A stretch of DNA of 64,000 nucleotides from Triplophysa rosa. Its lineage: Eukaryota; Chordata; Actinopteri; Cypriniformes; Nemacheilidae. The stretch lies in the NCBI RefSeq assembly GCF_024868665.1, contig NC_079904.1, positions 19,097,783 through 19,161,782 on the forward strand, given 5' to 3'. Of this stretch, positions 45,685-57,090 are shown piece after piece. Under the pieces are notes generated by a model, which was given only the letters and a program-made list of their open reading frames with translations, ran no database searches and was not told the DNA's origin. The position numbers and the translations under genes were made by a program. How positions within the stretch are numbered: the stretch's first letter is position 1; each line of letters opens with the position of its first letter.

Positions 45685-46062
45685 CTGTCGGTTCGACACA
45701 ACGTCGAGAGACCAACAGAAAGGGAACGTCTTGGTTACGGATGTAACCTCGGTTCCCTGATGGAGGGAACGAGACGTTGTGTCCCTCATGCCACAACACT
45801 GGCCGCCCACCCCAGCGGTCGGGGGAGGATGCTTTAGGCTCCTCAGACCAAAGGTGAATGAATGAGCACGCCGGCTTCCCTCTTATACCCGGACATCCGG
45901 GGAGGAGCCCGGCATGCAAATTTCATTCGCCAATTTTCATTGGCCTTTTCTAAATACTCAGAAGATGATAGGTTCTCAAGACAAACCCCATTCTGTCGGT
46001 TCGACACAACGTCTTGTTCCCTCCATCAGGGAACCGAGGTTACATCCGTAACCAAGACGTTT
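45685..46062. repeat. DIRS internal complementary region (45685-45790) and 3' terminal repeat (45860-46062)
   Basis: The internal region carries GTCGGTTCGACACAACGTCG next to GTAACCTCGGTTCCC. The terminal repeat ends in GAACCGAGGTTACATCCGT and AACCAAGACG. The layout mirrors 24990-25365. Confidence 0.8.
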
Positions 46063-46076
46063 TGTGGACAGGGTCA

Positions 46077-46480
46077 TGACAGTACCATGTCTTGTGTGTG
46101 TGTTGCGTCTTGTGTGGAGACACGTGGCTGTTTGTTATGACATTGCGCCACGTGTCCTCCTGTCTCGTGCTTTGGCCCCTCCCTCTCTTTCCCGGTAATC
46201 TCCCCATCAGTGTTTAATTCCCGCCACCTACCCGTCACCCTCCCTTTGTAATCATCCCTCGTTAGTGTTCCCTTTTATTAAGCCCCAGTTCCCTCTGTCC
46301 TGTGCTGGTTCGTTTTGACTTATTCCCTGTTTCATGTTTGCCATGTTCCTGCCTCGATCTTGTAAGCGTGTTTAATACCCTGTTTTGTTCTTGTTTTCCC
46401 CTTTGCGGGAAGTGTTTGTTTGCCTTTTTGATCTACTCTTAGTTCCTGGTTTATTTTCCTGTGAGTAACATACTAACATA
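46077..46480 (+). mobile_element. Partial LTR of family B
   Basis: Starts TGACAGTACCATGTCTTG and follows LTR B (32144 on) through GTGTGGAGACACGTGGCT, CGCCACGTGTC and the T-rich part. It stops matching near 46440-46480. It begins 15 bases after the DIRS end. No gag follows directly. Confidence 0.65.
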
Positions 46481-48240
46481 CCAAGATATGTTGTTGTTAT
46501 AATATTAGCTGTGTGACGGAGCAGTTTTGAGTGTCATTGTTTATCTGGAACCCCTTTAATATTGTACTCGTCCAGATACTTGAGAGAGCGAGAGCGCGTT
46601 GGAGCTGAAACTGGAGAGCGAGCGAGAGTGCGTTTTATTCTTTTACTCAATGATGAATAAACTTTCAGTTAATCCGCGGATCACATGCGTTCCGCACCAG
46701 AGAGCACGATCCATTTCACCATGATACCGCAGCGGAGAGGAAGAGAAAACGCGCTTTATAGAGTTGTTTGTCCGTTTAGGGCTGCTGTACAAAACATGGC
46801 GGCGAATTCAATGTATGTAGGGCCACTCTGTATGTAGATATACTAAATAGCTTATTCTAAGGTATTACAAACTTAATGGTTCATTACGTAAGGTCTTTAT
46901 ACACCTCTGAAGAAATAGTTTTGTATATTATATTGTATTTCTGTCAATAGATCCTCCTAAAAATGCTGTATTGTTCCTTTAAGTAACAACTTTTCTTAGT
47001 CCCTTATTGGACAATCCTCCCTAAAAAGCACACCAACACGTCAACCAGTGAGAGTGAGAGAAAGAGCACATACACACGTCAACCAGCAAGAGTGAGGAAG
47101 AGCACACCATCAATGTGCTTTGTTTGGGTAGTTCAGATGTGTTTGTTTGTTCGCTGCATTTCGGTGATGAATGTTATATAAACGGTGGATATAACAGATC
47201 CAGCAGTTCATTTGGCCCGTCTCAGCCAAGGTAATAATTCCCTCGACCATGTGCAAAGTTTCTTGGACATTGGGTGTTTCTCCATATATCCGGACTGTGT
47301 GTTAATTATCTTCATGATCAATACAAAAACATTATATCCCGTTATGGTCCTTGAGGGTCCTTGGTGCAGTTTATGGACTATGCCCTGTTGTCCTCTGGGT
47401 CCTTCACCGTGGGTGAGGTACAGGGCTCCAGACTAACTGTTTTTACTAGTAGCACTGTAGCCCCTGACTGAAATTGTTAGGAGCGCAAGCTAGTGGCACA
47501 CCTTAAATCAGCCTGCTATGCAATTATTGAGATTTTTCCCCAAAATATCTGTATTACTCACCAATACTTTGATAATAAATACTCATCTCGCAGAAATTAC
47601 AATGAACAATTATTTTCATATGACATTACTCAATAGTAGGGACAAACTAACTCTGTAGTCTTTTTTTTTAATTCTTTGCTAAAATTTTCGAAAAATCTGC
47701 AGAATTCTGTGGAACAGTTTTAAATGCGTTAACATTTGTACAGAAATGTAAATATGCGTTAAAATAGTTTATAGTTTTAAAATACTAACTGTCTATGCAT
47801 TTAAGGTGGTTTGATTCTACTCATCATTTAAAAAGAGGCTTGAGCCTACAGAGAATCTTTAAGTGCTAAGTAAAGAGACAGTTTAAACTCTGAATACACC
47901 AGACCAAATTAGTACTCTGAATTAATTTGAACTAACAGAAAATGTGCATGTCATTTTGTATGAAAAAGTATATATTTTATTGTTTATAGTGTTAAAGCAA
48001 AATGAAAAGGCTCGTCTTAATACGTTTTTATGGTGATTTTATTTTGTATTAAGGACATTTTTCATCATGTTCACAATACAATGTAAAGATAACTTCACAT
48101 TAACTTAACAAGAGCATTCGCCTGCCGTTCATTCTTGTTGTGAATAGATTCGAAATGATTCAGCGCTGTCTCAAGTAATCAACAGATAAATGGCGTATTC
48201 TAAACTCCTCAGCATTTAGTTTCCTTTTAAACGTGTCAAA
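46481..48240. other. Intron, no gene recognised
   Basis: Part of the large kcnk10 intron. A block near 47408-47500 starts CAGGGCTCCAGACTAACT and resembles one end of a fish hAT family; no partner end found. GAGCGAGAG-rich sequence at 46588-46630. Confidence 0.35.
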
Positions 48241-48960
48241 TATCAAATTTTTGTCCTACGGCTCAAACAGTAAGCCGGCTCAGCCCACGTTGAGGGTGGC
48301 CACCCTGGTCATTATGGCCGCCTTACCTGGGTCCGGTCACAAGATGGCCATCTTACCTGAGCCCATTGGCAAGATGGCCGCCAGCCCCGAGCCTGTTGCC
48401 AAGATGGCCGCCAGCCCCGAGCCCGTAGCCAAGATGGCCACCAGCCCCGAGCCCGTACGCAAGATGACCGCCAGCCCAGAGCCCTTTCGCAAGATTTTCG
48501 CCAGCCCATAGCCCTTTTGCAAGATGGCCGCCAGCTCAGAGCCCGCTCGCAAGATGGCCGCCAGCCCAGAGCCCACTCGCAAGATGGCCACCAGCCCAGA
48601 GCCTCCAGTCATCGTGGCCGCCACACCGGTGGCGCTTAGTCTGGTGGTCCTGGAGGCGTCAGTTCCTGAGGTTATGCCCTTGGAATCTGCTCTGACAGTT
48701 TTGGCTGCTGCCCTGCTGTTCTTCCGCACCAGAGGCTGTTTCTGAGTCCCCTGCCTCATCCAATATGGCCGTCTCTGAGTCCCCTGCCTCGTCCAATATG
48801 GCCGCCTCTGAGTCCCATGCCTCGTCCAAGATGGCCGCCTCTGAGTCCCCTGCCTCATCCAATATGGCCGCTCTGAGTCCCCTGCCTCATCCAATATGGC
48901 CGCTCTGAGTCCCATGCCTCATCCAAGATGGCTGCCTCTGAGTCTTCCAGCCCAGCGCAG
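48241..48960 (+). repeat. Two adjacent coding-like minisatellites (30 bp then 33 bp), gag-like
   Basis: From 48311 to 48610 ten units of exactly 30 bp keep register (AAGATGGCCG at 48371, 48401, 48521, 48551...). Each encodes a KMAASPEPVA-type decapeptide. At 48509-48511 a unit has TAG where its neighbours have GAG, giving a stop. From about 48735 to 48935 follow about six units of 33 bp encoding ESPASSNMAAS, two of them one base short. Such Ala/Pro/Glu repeats occur in gag-like regions of fish retroelements, so this is probably transposon debris, not a host gene. Confidence 0.7.
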
Positions 48961-49200
48961 CCTCCCTGGCCGCCTGACCAGCCATTTGGAGATCGTTTAA
49001 AACTGATAGATTGCGCAGTCCCAGCGCTAAACGATTCTGGACATGAACCGCATGTGGTAAGTCAAAACCAGCTTGAGACCCCAGCTTGTAACACTGTTTT
49101 TTCCACCAATAAATATTATATAAGGGAACTAAAGATCCTGCAGTCATCATCATGTCAATGAGCATTATATGTGTCTTGATTGATGTCATAGACTGCATCA

Positions 49201-49720
49201 TGTCAGGACCCGGGTCTGAGCACCTGCTTGTTTTATGTGTCTTGTTTATGTTCCTTCTCGCCGAGCACATGGGGGAGACCTTTTGACAGTTCTACATGTG
49301 CTCGGTTTTTACTTTTGGGTGCTCCGCCCCCCTTGTTATCCACTCTTCACCCCACCTCTGTTTTCTACTCCCGCTAATCACACCACACCGGTTTCCACTC
49401 TCGCTATCTCTTCTCTCCCTTCTTATACTTCCAGAATTCCTATGTTCCTCGTCAGTGCATTAGACTTCTAGCCCTCCTGACTTTCAGTTTTGAAAAATAT
49501 TCTAGTCTTGTCTTGTCTTGTTCTGTCCGGTTATATTCTTGGCTAATTAGTATTGTTCGTCTAGGCTCCAGTTCTCTCTTGCACCCTGCTTGGTGTCCCT
49601 CTCTCACGCAGATCATTGCGCCGGAGACCTTGGTTCCTTTGCTGTTTGATGGCCGAAGGAGTTCTCCCTGGTGGCTCCATTTCTTCCGGTGAGGTCGTTC
49701 GTTTGGAATCTTACCTCTCC
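49201..49720 (+). mobile_element. LTR-like segment (uncertain) leading into a minisatellite
   Basis: Begins TGTCAGGACCCGGGTC, a common start of fish LTRs, and has a T/C-rich body with TTGTCTTGTCTTG near 49505. No second copy is in the window and the end is not defined. A frame from about 49616 leads into the 36-bp repeats, so this may be an LTR plus the start of a gag. Confidence 0.35.
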
Positions 49721-49724
49721 CTCC

Positions 49725-50408
49725 AGGGTGGTTCAAGCGGATTTACCAGATTCTCCATCCGGGGTTGTTCAAGCGGATTTACAAGATTCTCCCTACGGGG
49801 TTGTTCAAGCGGATTTGCCAGATTCTCCCTCCGGGGTTGTTCAAGCGGATTTACCAGTTTCTCCCTCCGGGGTTGTTCAAGCGGATTTACCAGATTCTCC
49901 CTACGGGGTTGTTCAAGCGGATTTGCCAGATTCTCCCTCTGGGGGTTGTTCAAGCAGATTTACCAGTTTCTCCCTCTGGGGTTGTTCAAGCGGATTTACC
50001 AGTTTCTCCCTCTGGGGTTGTTCAAGCGGATTTACCAGATTCTCCCTCCGGGGTTGTTCAAGCGGATTTACCAGATTCTCCCTCCGGGGTTGTTCAAGCG
50101 GATTTACCAGTTTCTCCCTCCGGGGTTGTTCAAGCGGATTTACCAGATTCTCCCTACGGGGTTGTTCAAGCGGATTTGCCAGATTCTCCCTCTGGGGGTT
50201 GTTCAAGCAGATTTACCAGTTTCTCCCTCTGGGGTTGTTCAAGCGGATTTACCAGTTTCTCCCTCTGGGGTTGTTCAAGCGGATTTACCAGATTCTCCCT
50301 CCGGGGTTGTTCAAGCGGATTTACCAGATTCTCCCTCCGGGGTTGTTCAAGCGGATTAATCAGATTCTCCCTTCGGGGTTGTTCCAGCGGAATTACCAGC
50401 TCCCCCCC
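49725..50408 (+). repeat. 36-bp minisatellite, 19 units, with an exact 253-bp higher-order duplication
   Basis: Unit GGGGTTGTTCAAGCGGATTT plus ACCAGATTCTCCCTCC. Units 4-10 (49833-50085) and 11-17 (50086-50338) are identical base for base, including one 37-base unit in each (GGGGG at 49941 and 50194). Because 36 is divisible by 3 and the unit has no stop, all three forward frames and one reverse frame stay open for most of the array. The peptides (GVVQADLPDSPS, GLFKRIYQILPP, GCSSGFTRFSLR) are alternative readings of the same repeat, so no gene is called. Confidence 0.92.
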
Positions 50409-50972
50409 GCAGGGGGTGTGCTACGGTAACTCTCGCGACTCTCCCCGTGAGATCGGTGATGAGTGATGGTCTTGTAGGTCAGGAGCAGAGTCTTGAATTT
50501 GATGCGAGCGACTATAGGGAGCCAATGTAACTTAATGAAGAGAGGAGAGACGTGTGCTCTCTTCGGTTCATTGAAGACCACTCTGGCCGCTGCATTCTGG
50601 ATCATCTGTAGAGGTTTTGTTGTGCAAGAAGGAAGTCCAGCTAGTAGCGCATTGCAATAGTCCAGTCTGGTCAGAACAAGAGCCTGGACTAGCACTAGCA
50701 TGCTCGGATAGGAAAGGTCTAATTTTCCTAATATTGTTGAGGATGAACCTACAGCACCGAGTGGTAATGGCAACCTGATCAGTGAAGTTTAGCTGATCAT
50801 CGATCACTACTCCCAGGTTTTTGGCCGTTCTGGAAGATGTGATGGTTGATGAGCCCAGTTGAATGGAGAGGTTTTGATGAATCTTTGTGTCGGCCGGGAT
50901 TACAAACAGTTCTGTTTTAGCAAGGTTTAGCTGCAGGTCAATTTCAGTCCTTCATCCAGTGCGAAATGTCGC

Positions 50973-51878
50973 TCAGGCATGCTGAAATGCATGCAGAAAC
51001 AGTTGGATCGTCAGGCTGAAATGACAAGTGGAGTTGTGTTTCATCCGCATAGCAGTGGTAGGAAAAGCCATGTGCCGAATGACAGAGCCTAGGGATGTCA
51101 TGTATAAAGAAAAGAGCAACGGTCCAAGCACTGAGCCCTGAGGCACCCCTGTATCGAGATGTTGGGATTCAGAGACCTCACCTCTCCAAGATACTCTAAA
51201 TGACTTACCTGAAAGGTAAGACCTGAACCATTGTAGCACCATTCCAGAGACACCAATAGCCTTGATGGTCGACAGGAGAATGTGGTGGTTAACGGTGTCA
51301 AAGGCATCAGATAGATCCAGTAGGATGAGTACAGATGAGTTAGAGGTGGCTCTTGCCAGTCTCAGGGCTTCAATGACTGAGAGCAGCGCAGTCTCAGTGG
51401 AATGACCACTCTTGAAACCAGACTGGTTGCTGTCCAGGAGGTTGTTCTGCATGAGAAAGGAGGAGAGCTGGTTACATACAACACGCTCAAGAGTTTTAGC
51501 AACGAAGAGGAGGAGAGATACCTGTCTGTAGTTATCGAATAGTGCAGGATTAAGAGTGGGTTTCTTCAGTAGTGGAGTAATACGGGCCTCTTGGAAGACT
51601 GCGGGAAATGTACCAGTGGTGAAAGAGGAGTTGATAATGTGGGTCAGAGCGGGAACAACCGATAGAGAGATGGCCTGGAGGAGATGAGTGGGGATGGGAT
51701 CTAGCGGGCAGGTCGTTGGGTGGTTAGAAGACATGACCTTGGAAACGTCATCTTCACATAAGAGAGAAAGAGGGGAGCGAGCATGTGTCAGGGGTTTGGG
51801 CGTGTTTAAGAGGCGGCAGTGCAGAGAACTGACTGCTGATGGTGGTCGTTTTATTAACGAAGATAGACGCAAAATCAT
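50973..51878 (-). pseudogene. L2 reverse transcriptase (frameshift at the active site)
   Basis: 301-codon frame with CPLDPIPTHLLQAISLSVVP, ITPLLKKPTLNP, NQSGFKSGHSTETALLSV, VLILLDLSDAFDTVNHHILL (catalytic Asp intact) and [18 protein letters not shown]. The next catalytic block falls in another frame and reads HCYADETQLHLSFQ. The usual YADD is YADE, and the frame is shifted just before it. Inactive. Confidence 0.88.
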
Positions 51879-51955
51879 CAGCTATTAAGTCCGATGAAGG
51901 TGAGGGGGCAGACAGACAAAGAAGAGCAGAGAAGGTTTTAAAGAGAGTTCGAGAG

Positions 51956-52560
51956 TCAGGCGAGTTTTTGATCTTTAGATTTGCCCCACTTTCTCTCATC
52001 AGACCTGAGCGTAGCGCGATGCTCACGGAGAACATCAGATAACCAGGGGGAAGAAGGGGATGCACGAGATGGCCTAGATGTAAGAGGGCATAAGCTGTCT
52101 AAGCAGGAGGTAAGTGTGGAGCAAAGAGTGTCGGTGGCGCTGTTACTATCCAAGAGAGAGAGCTGTTCAGAGGGAGGGAGTGTGGCGGAGACCGCAGAGG
52201 ATAAGCTGGAGGGAGAGAGTGTTCGTAGGTTGCGCCGGAATGTGACCAGTATGGAAGCATGTGTAGTGTCTGGAGAAGTTAGGTCGAGATCAAGAGTGAT
52301 AAGGAAATGATCCCATGTGTGCAGCGGGGTGACCTGGGAGTGATGAGTGGAGCAGTAGCGTGTGTAGATAAGATCTAGTTGATTACCAGACATATGTGTT
52401 GCTGAAGTGGGAACTCGCTTGAGGTCAAACGACGCAGTCAGGTTGTTGAAGTCGGCAGCCTGTGGTTTTTCAAGGTGGAAGTCTCCAAGTACCACCAGAG
52501 GAGTACCATCCTCGGGGAAGGATGACAGAAGCGTATCCAACTCCTCCAAAAATTGTCCAA
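51956..52560 (-). pseudogene. L2 endonuclease C-terminal part and linker
   Basis: Reads EELDTLLSSFPEDGTPLVVL, GDFHLEKPQAADFNN, SGNQLDLIYTRYC and WDHFLITLDLDL, then a Ser/Leu-rich linker ending SSPWLSDVLREHRATLR. The usual GDFN catalytic block reads GDFHLEKP; compared with relatives I recall (GDFNIHL) the Asn-Ile pair appears missing. That would inactivate the endonuclease. Confidence 0.75.
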
Positions 52561-53652
52561 GCTGACCTGAGGGACGACAGATAACAACAACATGAGTTTT
52601 AACAGGGTGGAAAAGAGAGAATATCTTGATTCTGGTTATAGAGATTGTGATTGTTATTGTGTTTTTACACTCTTGAATGTTTTCTATTGATACAGTAACA
52701 GCATGTGACTCGAAGGAGCTGTTGTCACATGAGGGTGCCAGCTGTTTGAATTTCCTGTTGTTAGGGATAAGAAGACCGGTTCCTCCACCCCTTCCTGATA
52801 TGCGTGGGCTGTGGGAGACAGTGTAGTTATTTGAGAGGGCAGCCGGTGTGGCAGTGTCCTCTGTTTTGATCCAGGTTTCAGTAAGTGCTAAAAGATAAAG
52901 ACCAGAATGTTTAGCAATAGCTGTGATGAAATCTGCTTTGTTTACAGCAGATTGGCAGTTCCATAAACCAATGAGAAGTGTAGTCGAGTTTTGGATACTG
53001 AAAGAGTGCGCAGATTATTAGCATTGCGTTGCCGTCTATGTGATACAGGAGATTACAAATTGCAGTGACAGTAGGGATTTGAAAACACATAGTCAAAAGC
53101 GGAGATTAAGGAATATACAAGACAAATAACAAGAAGAGAATAAATAGAAGTGCAAAAAGTTACTACTGAAGTGCAATACTCAAGTGCCTTGTCGGTGTCC
53201 TTGCTCGGTGGAATCGCGCAGGTAGAGTCGATGCTGCCTTCCCAAACAGTGTGTGAGCGTACAATGATCCCAGACAATTTAATCCATATATACTAATCAT
53301 CAACAACAGGTTCGAAGAACCAAATTATACAGATCATGATTAGCAGGATTAGATCATTTTGGATGTTTCATTTGATCTTGGATGTAGAAAGCGACGTATG
53401 AATAACGGGCCCATGATGTATTGTGTGCTTTTACTCCTCTGTCTTTTACTTGCAGCAGCTCCTCATTCGAATACCATGCAACCACCATCCCTTATCCATC
53501 AAAAATACATTGTGTTGTCATCTACCGCCCTCCAGGTCAACTGGAAAACTTCTTAGAAGAGCTTGACACGCTGCTGTCCTCTATCCTCGAGGACGGCACT
53601 CAACTGGTAAGACATCCACCTAGACAAACCACAAGCAGCTGACTTCTTAGCT

Positions 53653-54972
53653 CTCCCCTCCAGGGGCGGTTCTAGGTGGGGCAGAGGGGGCCAGTGCCTC
53701 TATGTCAGCACACTTGGTCACCCCACTGGCTCCCCTAAATCTGGAATCGTTTCGAGCAATTTCGGGTGCAATGCACAGTTTGTCCTGCGAGTGGCAGTAA
53801 TGATGCTTGTGTGCCAAAAGGAAGATTACGCAAGCAAGACACAAACAATGTTGAGTCTGTGCGCCTTCAGCAAGATTACGTCTACATCATACAGGTAATG
53901 GAAATATTTTGTAAAATTATAATGAAAATGCATATCATTACACATGATATTAAAATACTGACCTATATTTTCCTTTGTTGCGCATGTTAAATCTACATAT
54001 AAAGCAGTCGTGACTCGTGCCTATACAAAGAATCAGCTGCTGCCAGAGAACGTGTAATACACTAAAAACAATTATTTGTTAATGAAATGAGATAAAGTGT
54101 AACTTACATTTATTGGGGTGAATGTTTGATAAAATGCACGTTTGCCTTATAATTAAAATAAATGGTCTGTCATTCCCAAGGAATTAGCAGAGTTCAAGTA
54201 ATCAATACAGCTTTTTCTATACTGTCCTGTATATTACTTGTGGTGTATTTGAGAGTCCTCTTTTCATTTACACATTTTCATAATTTTCCCATTTGCAGTT
54301 AAAATGAAGAGAAAAAATCCTAAGGACATAATGTCCTTTTTTAATAAGAAAACTAAAGATAATAGTCAGTCAAGGCTGGAGAAAGAAGATGCTTCTTAGT
54401 CAGAAATGCACAAAAGCTTAGAGAATGAAGAAAGTCCAGAAGAACAGAGGACCCACCAGTAAGGTGATTTAGTTGTGCAGAGAGACAACTTTTGTAACCC
54501 TGAAATTCTATTTGAAAAACATGAGTTTTTACATGAGTATTTACTTAACATGGCATTCACATGAAAGTGTGCCAAAACCACATATATCACATGTGAAAAA
54601 TGTGAAATTCATGTTTTTTTCAGGAAATACCTGATAATGTGACTCATGTTTAGATGACTGCTTAAGTTGATTTTTGGATATCTTGTTTGTGGGTAGTTTT
54701 TCAATCATGTATGTACATTTAAGATGCAGAAAAGTGCCTAAATGTTATTATTGTTGTCATTGTTATTTTGACTATAAATGACCATGGAACATTAATTTGA
54801 GCTGAACTTGTTTTATTAGCTTATTAGTTTACTTCTAGAAAACGGTAATACATGACAGTGAAAAATGACTGAAAATTAATTATGACACATGTTAGTGTTC
54901 CCCTCAAAAGCAACAGTGGCCCCTGCCTGGCCCCCCCTGTTACAGCAGTCTAGAACCGCCACTGCTCCCCTC
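53653..54972. mobile_element. hAT-type element nested in the L2 LINE, perfect 8-bp target duplication
   Basis: CTCCCCTC flanks at 53653-53660 and 54965-54972. The element (53661-54964, 1304 bp) starts CAGGGGCGGTTCTAGG and ends AGTCTAGAACCGCCACTG. Near 54304 a short frame MKRKNPKDIMSFFNKKTK, after a TTTGCAG acceptor-like site, looks like the start of a hAT transposase of the TTF-finger type. It stops after about 30 codons, so this is a deletion derivative. Confidence 0.9.
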
Positions 54973-55093
54973 CTCGTTTTACCTTCACAGGGCCAACACC
55001 CCTCCCAACACCCCTCCCACCCATAGAGGAGGACAACAGCAAGATCTTGTTCTGACTCGTAACTGCACTGCTAAAAATATTCTAGTTACTCCC

Positions 55094-57090
55094 TTGCATG
55101 TGTCTGACCATTTCTTTATAAAGTTCACTTTTACACTCCCTGTAATCTCACCTCCCCCCAACCCTGTTTCTTTCCGTCATAATCTTCGTTCCCTCTCTCC
55201 CACTTGCTTTTCATCTTCCTCCCTACCCACCACAACCATTTACTCATCTCTCAATGTTGAGGAAGCTACTGATAGTCTCCGTATAACCTTAACATCCTGT
55301 CTGGACAGTGTCTGCCCTCTTACCTCTAGGCCTGCACGTGCTACACCCTCTTGCCCCTGGCTTTCTGAGACTCTTCGTGACCATCGGACCAAGCTAAGGG
55401 CTGCGGAGAGGAAGTGATGCAAGTCTAGAGACCCTGCTGATCTCTCCAAGTATCAATATCTTCTTAACTCCTTTGCTACTGATATATCTACAGCAAAAAC
55501 GAGTACTTTCAAAACAAAATCCAAACTGCACGCATCAACTTTTCTCAACCTTCTCCTCTCATCTCTGTCCCCATCCACCTCCCGCCAATACCTTGCTGAC
55601 TGCTGATTACTTTGCCAACTTCTTCACTGATAAAGTGGAGACCATCAGCACGCAATTCTCTGCTCAACACATCCCTGATCTCTCTCTTACCCCTTGCTAT
55701 CCTCAACTCAATTCTCTCTCGCCCCTTTTGGAGATTGATGTCTCCAAAATTCTGCTTTCCACCTGCCCTACTACCTGTCCCCTTGACCCGATCACTTCCC
55801 ACCTCCTACAGGCTATCTCTCCATCTCTACTGCCTCAACTCGAGCACATTATAAGCCCCTCCATCACCACTGGTACTGTCCCCACCTCACTTAAACAAGC
55901 CCTGGTAACCCCTCAGTGGTCATCAACTACAGATTAATCTCACTCCTGTCTTTCCTTTCCAAGGCCCTCAAAAGGGTAGTTTTTAACCAAATCTCTGCCT
56001 ATCTCTCACAGCACGACCTTCTGGACAGTCAACAATCCATCTTCAAGAAAGGACATTCTACGGAGACCGCTCTCCTGTCTGTCATCGAAAACCCACTGCA
56101 GGCAAGGGCTAAATCCTTGTCATGTGTCCTTATTCTGCTTGTTCTCTCTGTTGCATTTGACAGTGTGAACCACCAGATCCTGCTGTCCACTCTCTCCAAA
56201 CTGGGCATCTCTGGAACTGCACTCAACTGGTTTGACTCTTATCTCACAGGCAGATCCTTTAAGGCAGGGGTGTCCAAAGTCAGTCCTGGAGGGCCGGTGT
56301 CCTGCAAAGTTTAGCTTCAACCCTAATCAAACACACCTGAACAGCTAATCAAGGTCTCACAAAGCAGACTAGAAACTTCCAAACAGGTGTGTTGAGCCAA
56401 GTTGGAGCTAAACTCTGCAGGACAGTGGCCCTCCTGGACCGACATTGGACACCCCTGCTTTAAGGTATCTTTGAGAGGCGAGTCATCCAGATCTCACCAG
56501 CTGACAACTGGAGTTCCTCGTGGATCAGTTCTTGCTCCTCTTCTATTTTCTATACATACCACCTCCCTGGGTCCAATTATTAAGGCACATGGGTTATCAA
56601 ACCATTTTTATGCAGATGATACGCAGCTTTATTTCTCTTTTCAGCCAGATGACACCACCTTCTCTGCCCGTGTCTCTGCCTGCCTTCTGGACATCTCTTC
56701 TTGGATTAAAGAGCATCACCTAAAACTCAACCTCTCCAAGACAGAACTCCTGGTTATACCGGCCCACCCATCAATTACCAATCAGCTCGGATCCTCAACT
56801 ATAATATCCACCAAGTCTGCAAGGAACCTGGGGTGATGTTCGACGACCAGCTGAATTTCACCTCTCACATCGCAGCAACCACTCGAACCTGCAGGTATGT
56901 GCTCTACATCATCAAGAAAATCAGGCCGTTCCTGTCGGAGCATGCCTCTCAGCTGCTAGTCCAAGCTCTGGTCATATCAAGACTGGACTACTGCAATTCT
57001 CTACTATTCTCTACTGGCCGGCCTTCCAACCAATGCAGTCAAGCCCTTGCAAATGGTCCAGAATGCAGCTGCACGTCTAGTTTTCAATTA
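55094..57090 (+). pseudogene. L2 ORF2 remnant: linker and reverse transcriptase
   Basis: Pieces read PCPWLSETLRDHRTKLRAAE-like (55360-55417), CPTTCPLDPITSHLLQAI, LISLLSFLSKALKRVVFNQI, FKKGHSTETALLSVIE and ILLVLSVAFDSVNHQILL. In the last piece the catalytic Asp of LLDLS is Val. After the nested element come TTGVPRGSVLAPLLFS, NHFYADDTQLYFSF (YADD intact), NLSKTELLVI, FDDQLNFTSHI and SRLDYCNSLL. Stops at 55416 and elsewhere. Confidence 0.88.
56257..56465. mobile_element. 193-bp hAT-like MITE nested in the L2 reverse transcriptase, perfect 8-bp duplication
   Basis: CTTTAAGG at 56257-56264 and 56458-56465. The element (56265-56457) is nearly palindromic: CAGGGGTGTCCAAAGTC ... TTGGACACCCCTG, with GTTTAGCTTCAACC and TTGGAGCTAAAC as inner inverted blocks. 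Removing it and one duplication restores the LINE frame across the site. Same family as 30118-30820. Confidence 0.92.

Larger units (their letters stand above)
42190..46062 (+). mobile_element. DIRS1-like retrotransposon, third copy, opposite orientation, 5' end and parts of pol missing
   Basis: On the + strand: gag (about 42205-43270 and 43395-43680), leader/pol junction, broken reverse transcriptase (43930-44360), RNase H end, recombinase start (45031-45290), then an internal complementary region (45685-45790) and a 3' terminal repeat (45860-46062). Terminal blocks (ATGCAAATTTCATTCGCC, GTTCGACACAACGTC, GAACCGAGGTTAC) match the copy at 25-30 kb. The 5' terminal repeat and the recombinase catalytic domain are absent. 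Confidence 0.85.
50467..53280 (-). mobile_element. L2-type LINE, 3'-truncated, endonuclease plus reverse transcriptase
   Basis: On the - strand: endonuclease from about 53000 (LIGLWNCQSAVNKADFI, LLALTETWIK with the metal-binding Glu, PRISGRGGG), DTLLSSFPEDGTPLVVLG, and NQLDLIYTR. Reverse transcriptase follows (51878-50973) and then [22 protein letters not shown] near 50690-50620. The 3' UTR and tail are missing; the match stops against the minisatellite at about 50467. The 5' limit is approximate. Confidence 0.85.

Noticed and set aside
48337..48915. 192-codon reverse frame across the 30- and 33-bp repeats
   Set aside because: It is the reverse reading of the repeats; codon pattern fits the forward frame better.
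49725..50408. CRISPR-like array of 36-bp repeats
   Set aside because: The repeats are directly adjacent with no spacers, and the sequence is of vertebrate origin.
49616..50466. Four overlapping frames of 97-252 codons
   Set aside because: All are alternative readings of the 36-bp minisatellite, which has no stop in several frames; the 37-base units also break each reading frame.
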